Shown here piece after piece: positions 12,060 through 28,892 of a DNA stretch of 64,000 bases (positions are counted from its first letter, which is position 1; each line of letters begins with the position of its first letter). This DNA comes from Liquidambar formosana. Lineage: Eukaryota; Streptophyta; Magnoliopsida; Saxifragales; Altingiaceae. The stretch is taken from NCBI GenBank assembly GCA_039720395.1, contig CM077821.1, positions 39,492,792-39,556,791 of the forward strand, given 5' to 3'. A program made the translations under genes and the position numbers. Below the pieces are notes generated by a model that saw only the letters and a list, made by a program, of their open reading frames with translations, had not been told where the DNA came from and made no database searches.

Positions 12060-12945
12060 TCGGTTCTGAATTTTTTGAAGCCATAGGCAAACTCCAAACA
12101 TAGTGCCTTTGATACATATTCCCAAAAAAAAAGTTCGAAGTATCAATTTTTTTCCCTAGTACCGGTATATAAAGTTTGATTGCATATAAAATTATTAAAA
12201 TTTGCTTTTATAAATTAAGATGACGAGAGATTAATATAAAAACATAAAAAGACATAACACATACTTCTTGCTCCATAATTGAGCAAAATATACTTTTACA
12301 ACAAAAGAAAAAAACAAATACCAAACAAAATCTAAAGCTATAATACCTAAAAGAAATGAATCAATTACAAAAAATTATCACTTAAACATCTTTTTTAATA
12401 GATAATATAACCAATCCAATCAATCTTTATTATAACATGATGACTCGATCTAATTGAGTCTAGAGAGTTTAGTAGGGTTTACATTTCATAAGACTTCTAA
12501 GTCTTTAGTTTAAGTGACAGGAAAACTCACATATCCAAATTGACCATATTGTTTATTAGAAAACATCGTTTTAAATAACTTTGGAGAAAAATGTTTTTTC
12601 AAAATCTTTAGTTAAAGCAGACAATTTGGCCAAAAATGAAACAAAAATGATAAATAGTAAAAAAAAAGAAAAAACTAAAATAATAGATTTTGGAAAAAAA
12701 AAAAAATTTCATGATGTTTTCTTGTGGACCGCTTGATCAATTTTCATAAAAAATATCTTTTTTTTTTTTTTTTTGTAAAATGTTAATAAAAAAAAAAATT
12801 AGTAGAGTGGACAAATAAAATTAAAGGGTTACAATAATCATCCTCTTTGAAATTTTTTATTTCTTTGGCCCACTACATGGGTTAGTCCAAAAATATGGGG
12901 CCCTGCCTTAGTCGCATGCCTTCCAAAATTGGGCCTAGTGCCGTA
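12060..12945. mobile_element. Decayed hAT-like element with foldback core (unit 1)
   Basis: It runs from GGTTCTGAATTTTTTGAAGCC to a GGGGCCCTGCC...AAAATTGGGCCTAG end. This is the same layout as the younger element at 7072-7661 (GGTTCTGAG... and GGGGCCCCAGGCGG...AAAACCGGCCC). The inner part (about 12540-12850) holds the TAGAAAACATC foldback core. It is shared with unit 2 (about 31030-31905), so it is older than the duplication. No intact target duplication is seen. Confidence 0.45.
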
Positions 12946-13500
12946 AGTGCACTTGGCTATCCCCTCATGATTGCACTCTATCGTACAGGCTTTTACCTTC
13001 TTTTGTTTTTTTTTTGGTTTGGGTACAATGAGTAGGGTTTGGATTCATAACCTAACCAATTTTCATCCTTTATCTTCACCCTCCCCTACCATTACGCTAG
13101 CCCGATGACTTAAAGATTACTACTACCACCTAGCCTATGACTTAAAGGTTACTACTACCACCAACGTAGATTGTCTGCCACCCTAGTTACTAGGGAGGTG
13201 TTGGGGCCTTTGCTCTCCTACCATCAGCTTAACGTACACTAGATATGAGTGTCACTTTAATAAAAACCTTAGACACGTTGCTACTGGCGGAGTCGTGATT
13301 TTAAATTGACTTGGGTTGAGTAAAAAACTACTCTTTAAAATCTACCTTCTTTGATCATTTTTAACAAAGCACATTTATTTAGGAAGGGTATTTATTGCAT
13401 TACTTTTCATCCATTCAATTTTAATTTTCAATTTTACCCTCCAAAAACTTTTCAAGAGAAAGAAGTACAAATAAAGTGAATGTTATGTTGTTAAATAGAA

Positions 13501-14546
13501 GGGAACGGGGGCTATTGCAACTCCCAAAGGATTAAGCTGCCCCACCTTTTTTTTTAATTAAAAAAATTATTTTGTAAAATTACCAAAAAGGGCTTAACCC
13601 TCACCTATCCCTTCTCCCGCACCCCTCCTCACCAGTGACTCTCTCCGGCACCCACCCCACCAGCGTCTTCCCTCTTCTTCTCTGCTTTTTTTTTTTTTTT
13701 CCTTTCCTTCCCAGAACCTCTCTCCCGCACCCCTTGCCGGAAAAAATGGAGGTTTTGAAAAAAAAACCTCCCTCGCCGAAAACCCCGCACCCCTCTTCTT
13801 CCTTCCTCCTCTTCCCTCTTCTTCTCTGCCTTCTTTTTTTTTTCTTTCCTTCCCAGAACCACTCTCCCGCACCCCCTGCCGGAAAAAATGGAGGTTTTGA
13901 AAACAAAACCTCCCTCGCCGAAACCCCGCACCCCTCTTCTTCCTTCCTCCTCTTCCCTCTTCTTCTCTGCTTTTTTTTTTTTTTTTTTTTTCCTTTCCTT
14001 CCCAGAACCACTCTCCTGCATCCCTCGCCGGAAAAAATGGAGGTTTTGAAAACAAAACCTCCCTCGCCGGAACCCCGCACCCCTCTTCTCCCTTCCTCCT
14101 CTTCTCTCTTCTTCTCTGCTTTTTTTTTTCTTACCTTCCCAGATCTGACCTCCCTTGCCGGAAAAAATGGAGGTTTTGAAAAAAAAAACCCTCCCTTGCC
14201 GGAAAACACACAGATCTGACCAGCAGAGGGAGGAAAAAAAAAGAAAGAAAGAAAGAAAGAAAGAAAGAAGAAGAGAAGAAGAGAGAAAAGGATGTCACCG
14301 TCGCCATCCTCACCGTCGCGATCACTGGTCTTCGCCTTCCTCACCGTCGCCGGAACGGGACTGTTGTGTGGGAGAGTGGGTGAGAGGGGTCTTGTGTGTT
14401 AGGGGGGGAGTGGGGTGGGTGAGGGTTAGGGTTATTTGGAAGAGGGGTAATTTAGACTTTTTGGGGGGGTGGGTATATATTTTTGGGGGGTGGGGATAAC
14501 AGGGTGGGGCAACTTAAGCTTTTGGGGGGTTGCATTAGCCGCTCCC
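13501..14546. mobile_element. Large Mutator-like element with internal tandem repeats, 1046 bp
   Basis: It begins GGGAACGGGGGCTATTGCAAC and ends with the inverse (GGGTTGCATTAGCCGCTCCC). Perfect 9-bp duplications TAAATAGAA flank it at 13492-13500 and 14547-14555. Unit 2 has the single-copy target (TAAATGGAA at about 34535), so this is a post-duplication insertion. Its terminal 20 bases match the short MITE family (902, 31990, 33704, 61166). The interior instead has four tandem copies of a 130-150-bp CT-rich block, each containing GGAGGTTTTGAAAA (near 13748, 13889, 14039 and 14167), then a GA-rich and a G-rich segment. Long open frames on both strands are low-complexity. Confidence 0.88.
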
Positions 14547-14555
14547 TAAATAGAA

Positions 14556-15630
14556 AAGTGATTTGAGATTGGGCATACTTAATGGTTAAGTTTAGATGGG
14601 CTTAAAGTTAAAGCCTAAAAATTGATTGCACTGTATAGTAGAAATCATCATTTTAAACAATTTTTTAGAAGAAAGTTTTTCTAAAGTCTATCGTTTAAGT
14701 GGACTTTTGAGTTATTTATGAAGCGAAGATTATAAATAGCAAAAAAGTCTATTTAAACGATAGATTTTGAAAAAACTTTATTTTCAAAAGTTGTTTAAAA
14801 TGATGTTTTTTTTAACAAAATACACAATCAATTTTTAAGAATACCTTCTATATTTTTCATAAAACCTCAAAGTATAAAATAAGTGGTGGATGAAAAGCAA
14901 GTCTTTGAGTGCCAATAAAGACTCCCTATCATAATACATGTAAAGAAAAATTTGGCCCAAACTATCCTAAGTTGTAAACACCTGTAGTCCAGGAAAGTCG
15001 CTGGAAAGTCGCTACTTGGCTCCGCCATTGCATGCTACCCTTAGGTCTATTTTTTATACTCATTCGAGTTTATATATTAATTTGAAGTTACCGTGTTATG
15101 GTAAAATTTATGGCTTTCCACTTGTCCCGTATTTTCACATTAGGGAATTCTATTGGCGATAAGATTGCTAATCTTGACATGTGTAAGTGATTAGTGCACT
15201 TCATCTTATAGATTAAACTTTACTTTATCATGACATGACATGCATGTAACCTTTTTAACCTTCCCATTTTTTGTTTTTGTTTTTGTTTTTTTTTTTTAGG
15301 GGGATATTAGTGGATCTTTTGATGCTTGAAGCTATTTTATTCCTCCCCTCCAACAACCAAAAACAAAAAATGAAAAAAAAAACAGTTACTGAGTTATATA
15401 TGGAGGTTCCAAAACAAATATACAACAAGAACGAGATGATGAAATTAAACGAACTTTATTCTTAACAGCAGGCATACATAAGAGAAACATAAAATGACAA
15501 GGCTGCGGTTAGCCGGTTTCATTCGATCTCTTAAAGCAAACATAACAAACCAAACTAATTGGATTCACTTAAATACTCCTGAAAAATTTTTCAAGAGCTG
15601 GGCTGAGGTTGTGCTAGCTGTGTGGCTTAC
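14556..15630. other. Intergenic with decayed MITE; GH1-b 3' flank
   Basis: About 14590-14935 is an old foldback copy of the MITE core (CATCATTTTAAACAATTTTTT) ending in GTGCCAATAAAGACTCCC. It is shared with unit 2 (about 34575-34920). From about 15270 the sequence is the 3' flank of GH1-b, with AATAAA on the minus strand near 15450. Confidence 0.55.
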
Positions 15631-17131
15631 CTTATAGCTCTTCGAATATAATCTAGATGGCCTTTCATGTAGTCAATCCGTGCATCATCTTGTAGTGCTT
15701 TCTCAATGGGAATTGAGATATCTGTTTTATCGGCATATCCTGTTTCACATAGATACTTCAATCATTTTTTTTTCTCAATATTATCAGTTTAAATGAAACA
15801 GTTAAATTATCTAATTTAATTATGTAGGAAAAATAGAGTAGATATTATTGTATAAAATAAAACTAGTATAAGAATTGCAGAAATACAAACAATATCGGTT
15901 GAAGCGTGTACAAGGTACTGTCTTTAAGAATAATTCCGCCCCTCTGAGTATACAACGCGGTGCAGTAGGTTACAGTGCTCTACCCTCTAGGATTCAACAA
16001 TCGGATCTCCACAAATGTGCACTCGCAAGTGTAGGAGTAAAATGAAGAACTCAGAACGCTCCTTAATTTCCATGAAAAACGAAATTGCAAAATAGAGAGA
16101 AAAGACTTTTGTTCAGTGTCCTTTTCTGCTAAATCAAACAACTGGTATATTAGGCTTTAGAAAAAAAAAAAAAAAAACCCAACAATCACCAAATAAATCC
16201 ATTAAATCCTGGTATAAAACACAAAATAAATTCTGGTATAAATCCCAACAGTCATAAAATATTGACAAAGTGTTATCACACTTTACTTTATCATAAAATA
16301 AATTTGGTTATAAATTTCCAACCAAAAATCAAAGTAGCAAAATGTGGGTCAACTCGCCTGCAAATGCGAAACCAAATATTCGGGATTTGCACCCTCCTGT
16401 GTGCCCAACTAAGTCAATTTTCGAACTCCTCTCCTGCAAATCACTCGATTGGGCTCTATTTCATGCATACATGAGAACTCCCTACATCCAACAATATGAT
16501 ACCATATACAATAAGTGCGATATTATATAAGTCCACTGAAACTCTTTCACTTTTCTAATGTGGGACAAGGTGTTATCACACTCAAACAGAAAACTCTTTT
16601 AAGAAAACCTTTGGATTTTTTTGAAATACTTATTTTATACTTAAAATACAACAAATTAATTATAACAAACTACCACAAGTGGCATTATCATTTTTACATC
16701 CATTCTAAAATTGCTAGTCTTTGAATATAGATCTTTATTTTTATTTTTGTTTTTATTTTTAATTGAAAAGGGGAAGGGGGGAGGGAGGGGGGTTTTTTAC
16801 TGCTTATGAATGGTTTTCTTTTCTCATGTTATTATGATCATTTTTGTCTCCTTTCCTTCTAAATTTTCAAGATCCAAACATAGGCTAAGCATTTCAAAAA
16901 GGTAAAGCGTAAAACCAACTAACCGTTATCGGTGCTGTAAATTGGAGGGATGTTGTATTTCAAAAGGGATACACCTTCCGCCTGCGACGAAACAAATTAC
17001 TTATCTGGGTTAATGCAGTAGTCGTCAACTCAAAATCCAAAAATATATAATTTCACAACAAATTAAAACGTGATATATAATGAATATTTAGTTGTACCTT
17101 TGGACCAATGGGTATCCCGTTTTTCTTCGCT
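15590..17131 (-). pseudogene. GH1-b remnant (unit 1): exons 9-11 plus exon 12 tail
   Basis: Minus-strand fragments align with GH1-a exons. Exon 9 (17098-17131) encodes KKNGIPIGPK and is cut by the SNX1 junction. Exon 10 (16924-16981) has 16 codons removed in frame and reads STDNG, so the nucleophile Glu is Asp. Exon 11 is at 15631-15739. Only the end of exon 12 (about 15550-15630) survives: its body is deleted up to exon 11, with the repeat GCTGTGTGGCT at the join. The intron between exons 11 and 10 holds about 900 bp of inserted-looking repetitive DNA (about 15840-16740) shared with unit 2. It cannot encode an enzyme. Confidence 0.85.
15840..16740. repeat. Repetitive insert in GH1-b intron
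   Basis: Sequence with repeated TGTTATCACACT motifs (about 16270 and 16572) and no counterpart in the matching GH1-a intron. It recurs at about 37350-38265 in unit 2, so it predates the duplication. It may be an LTR-type fragment, but I cannot delimit termini. No gene is seen. Confidence 0.4.
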
Positions 17132-19149
17132 TGTCTACAGGAATAAAAATGCCCTTGTACTTCTCAAAAAGACGATCACGTAACCAAACAAAATCACTAT
17201 ATCGTCGAATGACGATCTTCTCTGGCCCTTGGTACTCAGGTAAATTTGTCTGCCAAAACAATAAATTCAAATATTCAAATAAGCATAATTTGTGTCATTG
17301 GAATCTTGACTAAACAAATGTTAGAACGCAAAAGTGAAGAGAGAAAATGATAATGATAACATCCACAAGAAGAATTAATTCAAAATTAGCAACATGATAT
17401 TCATGTTCCTACAAATACACTAAGTGCCTTCTCAGTTAGTAAGGCACTAATGCACTATAGTATTGTGCATATAGACGCCAGGAAGAGGCATTCTATCCAT
17501 TGTCTACAGGCAGTAATAAGATCCATATTTAAATCATACAGGTTGAAGTTGAATAAAAGGAAGTTCATCCTAACCCAACCTAAATTCAAACTTTGTATAA
17601 TTCCAATTGTAGGACTCAAGAGCCAAGCCTTCATCAAACTCAAATGGCCCTTCTTTCTGAAGAGCCCTCCTCTTCATTGTATTTTTTTTTTTCACTTATT
17701 TCTGATTCCAACAAAAAAAGAAATACTCAACTTCCGTTGTTCCTCAAGCTTTTGATTAATTATTTTGAGATGTTGTCATTCTCCAAAGTAATCTGTTTCC
17801 TTGTGTTGAATAACACATTTTTAAATTAAGGAAAAAAAAAAAAAAAAAAACAAACAAACAAGTACAATAATAAATATCTAGAAGTTACTCCCAACCTAGG
17901 GGTACAATTCAGAAGATGAAAAACATCTAGCTCTGATTCAGATTTATTCAATGGAAAATGCTTTTCCTCACAATTCACAAAACCTGCCCATCGCAAATTT
18001 CACAAATACAATGCGGCAATAGATTTTATGAAAATAATGCAAAATAATTTATAGTCATCTGAATTTCATATGAAATTAAGAAATCCATATCATTTGTAAA
18101 ATCCAAGAATAGTACTTTCGAGAAGCCTCACTTTGCTTTTATTCTTGATAAGTTCGGAAAAGCCTCCCTAACTACAAAGAACAAACATTTCCTTGGAGGT
18201 GTCATGGCAGTGTCACTCACAACATCCTCCGAACCAAGACATGTCTCTCTTTGACTCATTTTCTTCTTATTCTGCCTTTTCTTTTTATCTTATCTCCGTT
18301 GTTAACAAATCAACTAGAATTTCCAAAAACGATACAAAGGGGTGCATTTTGAATGACATATGATGCTACATGATAATATAATTATATATATGAAAATACG
18401 TATTTTATTAATATCGCATCCCCATTGTGTCATATCCTAAATTTTTAAGGTATGTTGTGTCAGTGTATCGATATCGTGTCATAACAATGTTGTATGTCCG
18501 TATCCATGCTTCTTAGTTCTCTATTCGTAACTAACACAAATAACCAATCCGCCTGTCAACTCAACTCGCGACTACACCAGCAAGTCAAACCACCAAACTA
18601 GATGTATTTGTTTTATTAAGCAGTGAAAACCAGATAAATTCACCCACTTTGTTTACCAACAGATGTGGCGATGGCAAACTAATAATCACAGGAAAGTCGG
18701 CTCTTTCTTGGTTAAAAATTAAAGAATGGAACTAAATACTACATCACCCGGAGGATGAATCGAGCGAAGTAAGCAATCCCTAAAAATACATCCTACTTTT
18801 TTGAATGAGTCTGTTCAGCAACAGGAAAAACAATCAAAGCACACAATTGCCCCAATTCAATGCAACCAAAAACCCTAATCCAACACCAGTAATGACTGTT
18901 ATCGGCGAACAGCAACGAAACTTATAACCCTAATCCAATAATATTGAACAAACTGATAACACGGGAACAACACGAGGGGAAGAATGATAGTATTTCGAAA
19001 TTTACCTTGGTGATGACGCGATACGAGATGTAAGCTTGGACGCCATTGCCCAGCTTCACGGGATCAGTCACTGAAACTGACAGAAACGGCTGCGCTGATG
19101 GAGATCTAGGGCTCTGTGACGACCCCGATACACTTCTCTGCTGCTGCAT
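17132..19149 (-). pseudogene. SNX1: Sorting nexin 1 (SNX1) 5' fragment, exons 1-2
   Basis: SNX1 is a retromer-associated endosomal protein with an N-terminal PX (phosphoinositide-binding) domain and a C-terminal BAR domain. Exon 1 (19006-19149) starts with ATG at 19149 and encodes 48 residues containing PFLSVSVTDPVKLGNG and QAYISYRVITK. It ends at a good donor (AAG|GTAAAT). Exon 2 (17139-17249) encodes 37 residues including TNLPEYQGPEK and RRYSDFVWLRDRL, which carries the PX lipid-binding RRYSDF core, and ends with KYKGIFIP. There the gene stops: the family continues with PLPEK, but here GH1-b exon 9 follows, out of frame. The rest of PX and the whole BAR domain are missing. The promoter side is intact, so a short chimeric transcript is possible. 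Confidence 0.92.
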
Positions 19150-19189
19150 ATTTCACAACCATAACATATATGTCTCTATATATACCCAC

Positions 19190-19268
19190 ACCCACACATA
19201 CATACATACATACATACATCATTCACACGTACATACATACGAATATATATATATATATATATATAGAG
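19190..19268. repeat. (CATA)n and (TA)n microsatellites in SNX1 promoter
   Basis: Several CATA units (about 19195-19240) are followed by an alternating TA run (about 19244-19266), 40-120 bp upstream of the SNX1 ATG on the minus strand. The TA run could supply a TATA element, but it is too repetitive to call. Confidence 0.7.
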
Positions 19269-20705
19269 GTTTATGTAAACTGAATCGATTGGATTCTATG
19301 GGTGGTGTGTGCGTGTAGTGTGATTGTAAAGGAGGAAATGGAGATGGTCCGGCAGATTTGTAATTACCGTGGTAAGCATGGCCTAATTCGGGGATTGGGT
19401 TTGAGGAGAGAACTTTCCGATCGATGCAGAGCGATGGAAGGAGAAAGAAGAAGAAGACCTCCCTGTTTCAGAGTGAGAGGTGTCGAATTTTTCTTTTTCT
19501 TTTTCTTTTTTTCTAAAGTGCGCCGGTGTGCGCCGTATACTCTGTTCCGGCGACAACAATCGCGATTTTTGCTTTCCACAAAGGAGAGATTGCTTGACAC
19601 TAGACAGCGACACTTTGATCCTGCGCAGGTAGGCTAAGTTACGCAGCTTGCACTCAAAGGGAGAGTCGTTGGTACGGTGAAATGCTTTTATGACCTGGGC
19701 TAGCATGCACTTTTCGTGCTTTGGTGACACGCAAGCGTGGACCTGAAAAACACACAAAAACCAAAAATAAAAAATTGCTTAATATATCTCACTCTAACCG
19801 AAAATGTTTTGACTCTAAATTTTTGTTTATAATGGTAAAGTAAAATAATTTTTTATCCTTGATTAACAAATATTTTCGAACTTCTCAAAATAAAAATTGA
19901 TATCATTTTTACAAGAGTGGTTGAGCAGTGAGGCACCAAAAAAAGTCATCATTTTAATTCTTCGTAGTTATCGTTATCTATGTGGGTAAAGAACTTCTCA
20001 CACAAACCGTTAAAAGATTAATCTGAACTGAAACCTCAACGAGAGTAAAGTTTAAGATATTCCTAATCATTAATAATAATTAAAAAAAATTTTGATATCA
20101 AATAAAATGGGACTGGATTGATAAAATAAATGAAAAAGGAAAAACTTATACCATATTACCATGACAAAAAAAAAAAAAAAAAATCTTATAATTTCTTTTA
20201 CCATATAGATCATATTTATTATGATTTTAGAACAAAAACTATAAAATAATTTAAGGAATAGAAATGTAAAAATATATATAGGTGAAGAGTTAGATACTTC
20301 TTAATTTTTACTCATCTTCTTAGTCAAATTCATACTTTTTTCTAAGCAAATGTACAAAAATAAAACAAAATAAAAAAATAAAATTGATTATTATTTTATC
20401 TATGATTGATTTTTTAATAATATTTTATGAATATTTAAATAAAACAATATAAAAATAATGATTAATAGTGATATACTAAATGAAATAACGTATGTCCATA
20501 ATTATTTTTATCACAACCCCGTACTCAGCCTCCCATTAAACTCTGCTCCTCACAATTTTCAAACAAAACTAATTAATTTCCTATTAGCATTTCTGCCCCT
20601 GCACCGAACGAGGCTCGTTGCTGGCGAACAGATAGGAGGGGGGCCACTCATTGTTACTCATCATGTATTCACATTTGGTCGAATTCAATTCATCAGAACT
20701 AACAA
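19269..20705. other. Intergenic upstream of SNX1 fragment
   Basis: No gene is recognised. There are overlapping short open frames on both strands at about 19300-19760, AT-rich sequence to 20450, and no repeat shared with unit 1, which is not visible here because the matching part lies left of the window. Confidence 0.5.
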
Positions 20706-21118
20706 GGGAACGGCTATTGCAACCCCCCATTCTTATACCCCCCATTCTTATAACCCCACTCCTTTTTTTTTAGTTTTTAAGATTTCATGAAAAATATAAA
20801 AGGTTTTTGCAAAAATCGGCCACATGGTCTACTAGAAAACATCATTTTGAACTACTTTGCAGGAGAAAGTTTTCCTAAAATCTATCGTTTAAGGTAGGCT
20901 TTTTGGCAAAAAATGAAATAAAGGCTATAAATAGCTAAAAAATATATTTAAACGATAGATTTAGGAAAAACTTTCTTCTATAAAGTTGTTCAAAATGATA
21001 TTTTCTAGTGGACATCATGGTCGGTTTTCATAAAAACCTTTTATATTTTGCATAAAACCTTAAAAACTTAAAAGATGGGGGTGGGGTGATAAGAATGGGG
21101 GTTGCAATAGCCATTCTC
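20706..21118. mobile_element. Mutator-like palindromic MITE, 413 bp
   Basis: GGGAACGGCTATTGCAACCCC at the left and GGGGGTTGCAATAGCCATTCTC at the right, with the TAGAAAACATCATTTTGAA foldback arms. A short ACCCCCCATTCTTAT duplication lies near the left end. The flanks (AACTAACAA, TTTCCACAC) do not match, so the target duplication is lost or one flank was deleted. Confidence 0.8.
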
Positions 21119-21659
21119 TTTCCACACGCAATGCGCGTGGTGGTAATATGCCCACAGACGAGCCAATGTCCAGTATTCAACCCAAGACCCATCACCCACA
21201 GAACCATTTACTTAAGCGACTACTTTTCCTTCCTAAAAAAGGTCCCAATCTCCCCATCTTCTATTTCAACTTTATTTTTCCTTCCCTATAGCATCCCCAA
21301 ATTCTCCCCATCTTTCTTCTCCATTTTTTTTTTTAAACAACTATATTATATATATATATCATGGAAGATCAATTTATGAATGATAACTTAGTTATTTTTA
21401 TTCAGAGGGGTATTTGATGGCATTGATAATGAAGTAACTATCATACAATACAACTAAAATATGAGACCTCGTTGAGGGTAATTGTAAATGTATTGAATTA
21501 AAATATGGTTTATCAATGGACAATGGACTATAAATTTTGCAATTTTTTATGTTTTAAAATCACAAGATAAAAGAAGATTTTGAATTAAAACTTTTTTGAT
21601 TTCCTGAATTACTCGTCTTCCTTCATCTAAATTTTTGACTCCGTCCCTTAACTCTTGCT

Positions 21660-22189
21660 AGGCCTCGACATCAAGTTGGGCTTGGGTTTTTCTTCTCGGG
21701 CTGGGTCGAGCTTCAGGCCGGGCTTTTCGAGCTTCCACTATTCATTGATTGAGCCATGAAGGAAATGTGAAGCCTAGGCTTAATCCACGGGCTAGGGCTT
21801 TTTCGGGCTTTGGGCCTCGAGCCTAAGCCATATTACATACGGTTAGTATGTAACAAAAGGAAAAAAAAAGTAAAAAATTACCTTTTGGTAACCACTTCCC
21901 ATCATAATACCAAAATGGAAGACATTTGTAGTCACTTTGTATTAAGTTGATTGTCTATTTGTAGTAAGTTAACATATAATACTTTTTTATTGGTATCAAT
22001 CTGGGAGTTATTACCAAAAAATAATTTCTCAAAAACTGGAAAATATTCATATTACTACAGTGTCAGGTTTCAGGCTTCAACTAAAGGCCCAAGCCTAGCC
22101 TAAGGATATTCGGGCTCGGCTCGGGCTCTAACTGAGCTTTTTGCTTCAGGCTTTGGGTTGCCCATTTGCCTTGGGCTTTTAATGAGGCC
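21660..22189. mobile_element. Foldback MITE (GGCCT..AGGCC ends), unit 2 copy
   Basis: Counterpart of 421-1357, without the nested 398-bp MITE. It is flanked by TAACTCTTGCT at 21649-21659 and 22190-22200. The uninterrupted CTGAGCTTT at 22132-22140 is the empty site of the nested element. Confidence 0.65.
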
Positions 22190-22200
22190 TAACTCTTGCT

Positions 22201-23065
22201 AGTCCCAAAACCGAAACTTTGTCACTTTGCCAAAACCATGCACCAAAATGGAACAACCTTACTAAAAGCCACGCATGTGCCCTGAGTGCCCCTAGCTACC
22301 CGCTCATGATTGCACTCTTTTTTTTTTTTTTTGCTATCGTACTATTAGGAAGGTCAATTGCCCCCTTTGACACACCCCCCCCGCGGGGGCTAGCTAGCCG
22401 GTGAACCTAATTTTTTTTATACTCTTTCAAGTTTATTTGAAGTTTTCCCCATTTATGGTAAAATCTATGGCTTTCCATTGTTCCCATATTTTCACAGGAG
22501 GATTTCCATCACCAATAAAATTGTTAATCTTGCTTAGCATCATCTTGGTTTCAAATGGTGGTGATTAGCGGTCTCCATCTAAGATTTAAACTTTAGTTCG
22601 TCATAATATATGTAATGTTCCTAATTATAGGTTTCAGCAGGTTGAACTGTGAATGTACTTATATAACTCATCAAGACTTTTCTTTTTCTTTTTTTTATTT
22701 TTATTTTTTGCTCTCTTTATCTCATTTTTTCTTTTGGATGAATTTTGAACATATAAAACGCACATGCCTCCAATGTGCCAACTTAGTTGGGATACTAGTG
22801 GATCTTTTGATGCTTGAAGTTCTTTTTTTCCTCCCCCAAGAAAAAGGTTACCAAGTCATGGAGTTCCAAAACAGATATAGGGGGAATTACTACAGATAGG
22901 TCCAGCTACAAGCAAATAATTACGGTGCAATACAAACTACTACTAACTTCCAAGTAAATGACTACTAACTTAACTGAGAATGACTGCCAACTGTAATAAT
23001 TTGCCCATAGCCAAACCTATTTGTAACCACAAATATACAACAGGAACAAGATGATGCAAACCAAC
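22201..23065. other. Intergenic, GH1-a(2) 3' flank
   Basis: Collinear with 1369-2054, plus about 170 bp at 22403-22575 resembling the GH1-b 3' flank (about 15040-15200 in unit 1). No gene is seen. Confidence 0.5.
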
Positions 23066-23071
23066 TTTATT
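23066..23071 (-). terminator. Poly(A) signal of intact GH1-a
   Basis: AATAAA on the minus strand, 133 nt after the stop codon. It is the same hexamer as in the pseudogene copy. Confidence 0.55.
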
Positions 23072-23198
23072 CTTTAACAGCAGGCGTACATAAGTGAAAC
23101 ATACAATGATCGACAACAAGAAGGCTGCGCCCCCTAATTAGCCGGTTTTATTCCATCTCTTAAAGCAGATCAAACAAACCAAACTCAATTGGTTTCAC

Positions 23199-28515
<5,317 letters not shown>

Positions 28516-28605
28516 GAGGGTGTCTGTGTGTGAGAGAGTACTCTGAGAGAGAGAGAGAGATTACGTTGCTAATTGCTATACAAGGGAAGAGGTGATCATG
28601 CACTA

Positions 28606-28615
28606 CTATATATAG
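28606..28615 (-). promoter_or_regulatory. TATA box of intact GH1-a
   Basis: CTATATATAG on the minus strand, about 90 nt before the ATG at 28515, followed by a CT-rich leader (GA repeat on the plus strand at about 28544-28560). Confidence 0.7.
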
Positions 28616-28654
28616 AGGCTTGGCCAGGAATTTTTTTATTATTTTTTATTTTAT

Positions 28655-28892
28655 ATATATATATTTTTCCTGGTAGAAGGGATAAGAACCTCATTACTAG
28701 CTGTACTAAATATCCATGAAAACAAGGAAAAGCCACATGCTCACACCAACGACTAATTACCTCGGACTAAGGACACAAATCCCTGAACCCAAATTAAAAG
28801 AAACTAGACCTGAACCAAATCAAGCCACTTAAAACACGATCTATATTCAATTAAGCCACTTAAAACACGATCGATATTCAATTGGTGGCTGG
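28655..28892. repeat. Promoter-proximal insert specific to intact GH1-a
   Basis: About 240 bp with no counterpart upstream of the pseudogene, where the sequence passes directly from the T-rich stretch to GGTCACGTGCAGTAGTCATG. It contains a short tandem duplication of AAGCCACTTAAAACACGATC. It lies 40-280 bp upstream of the TATA box, so it could alter expression. Its origin is not recognised and it has no clear TIRs. Confidence 0.65.

Noticed and set aside
13594..14344. Open frames of 130-250 codons on both strands
   Set aside because: They are translations of a tandem, CT/GA-rich repeat inside a transposon, open on both strands, with no domain.
19302..19757. Protein frames upstream of the SNX1 fragment
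   Set aside because: Overlapping frames on both strands in promoter DNA, poly(T)-derived residues, no homolog recognised.
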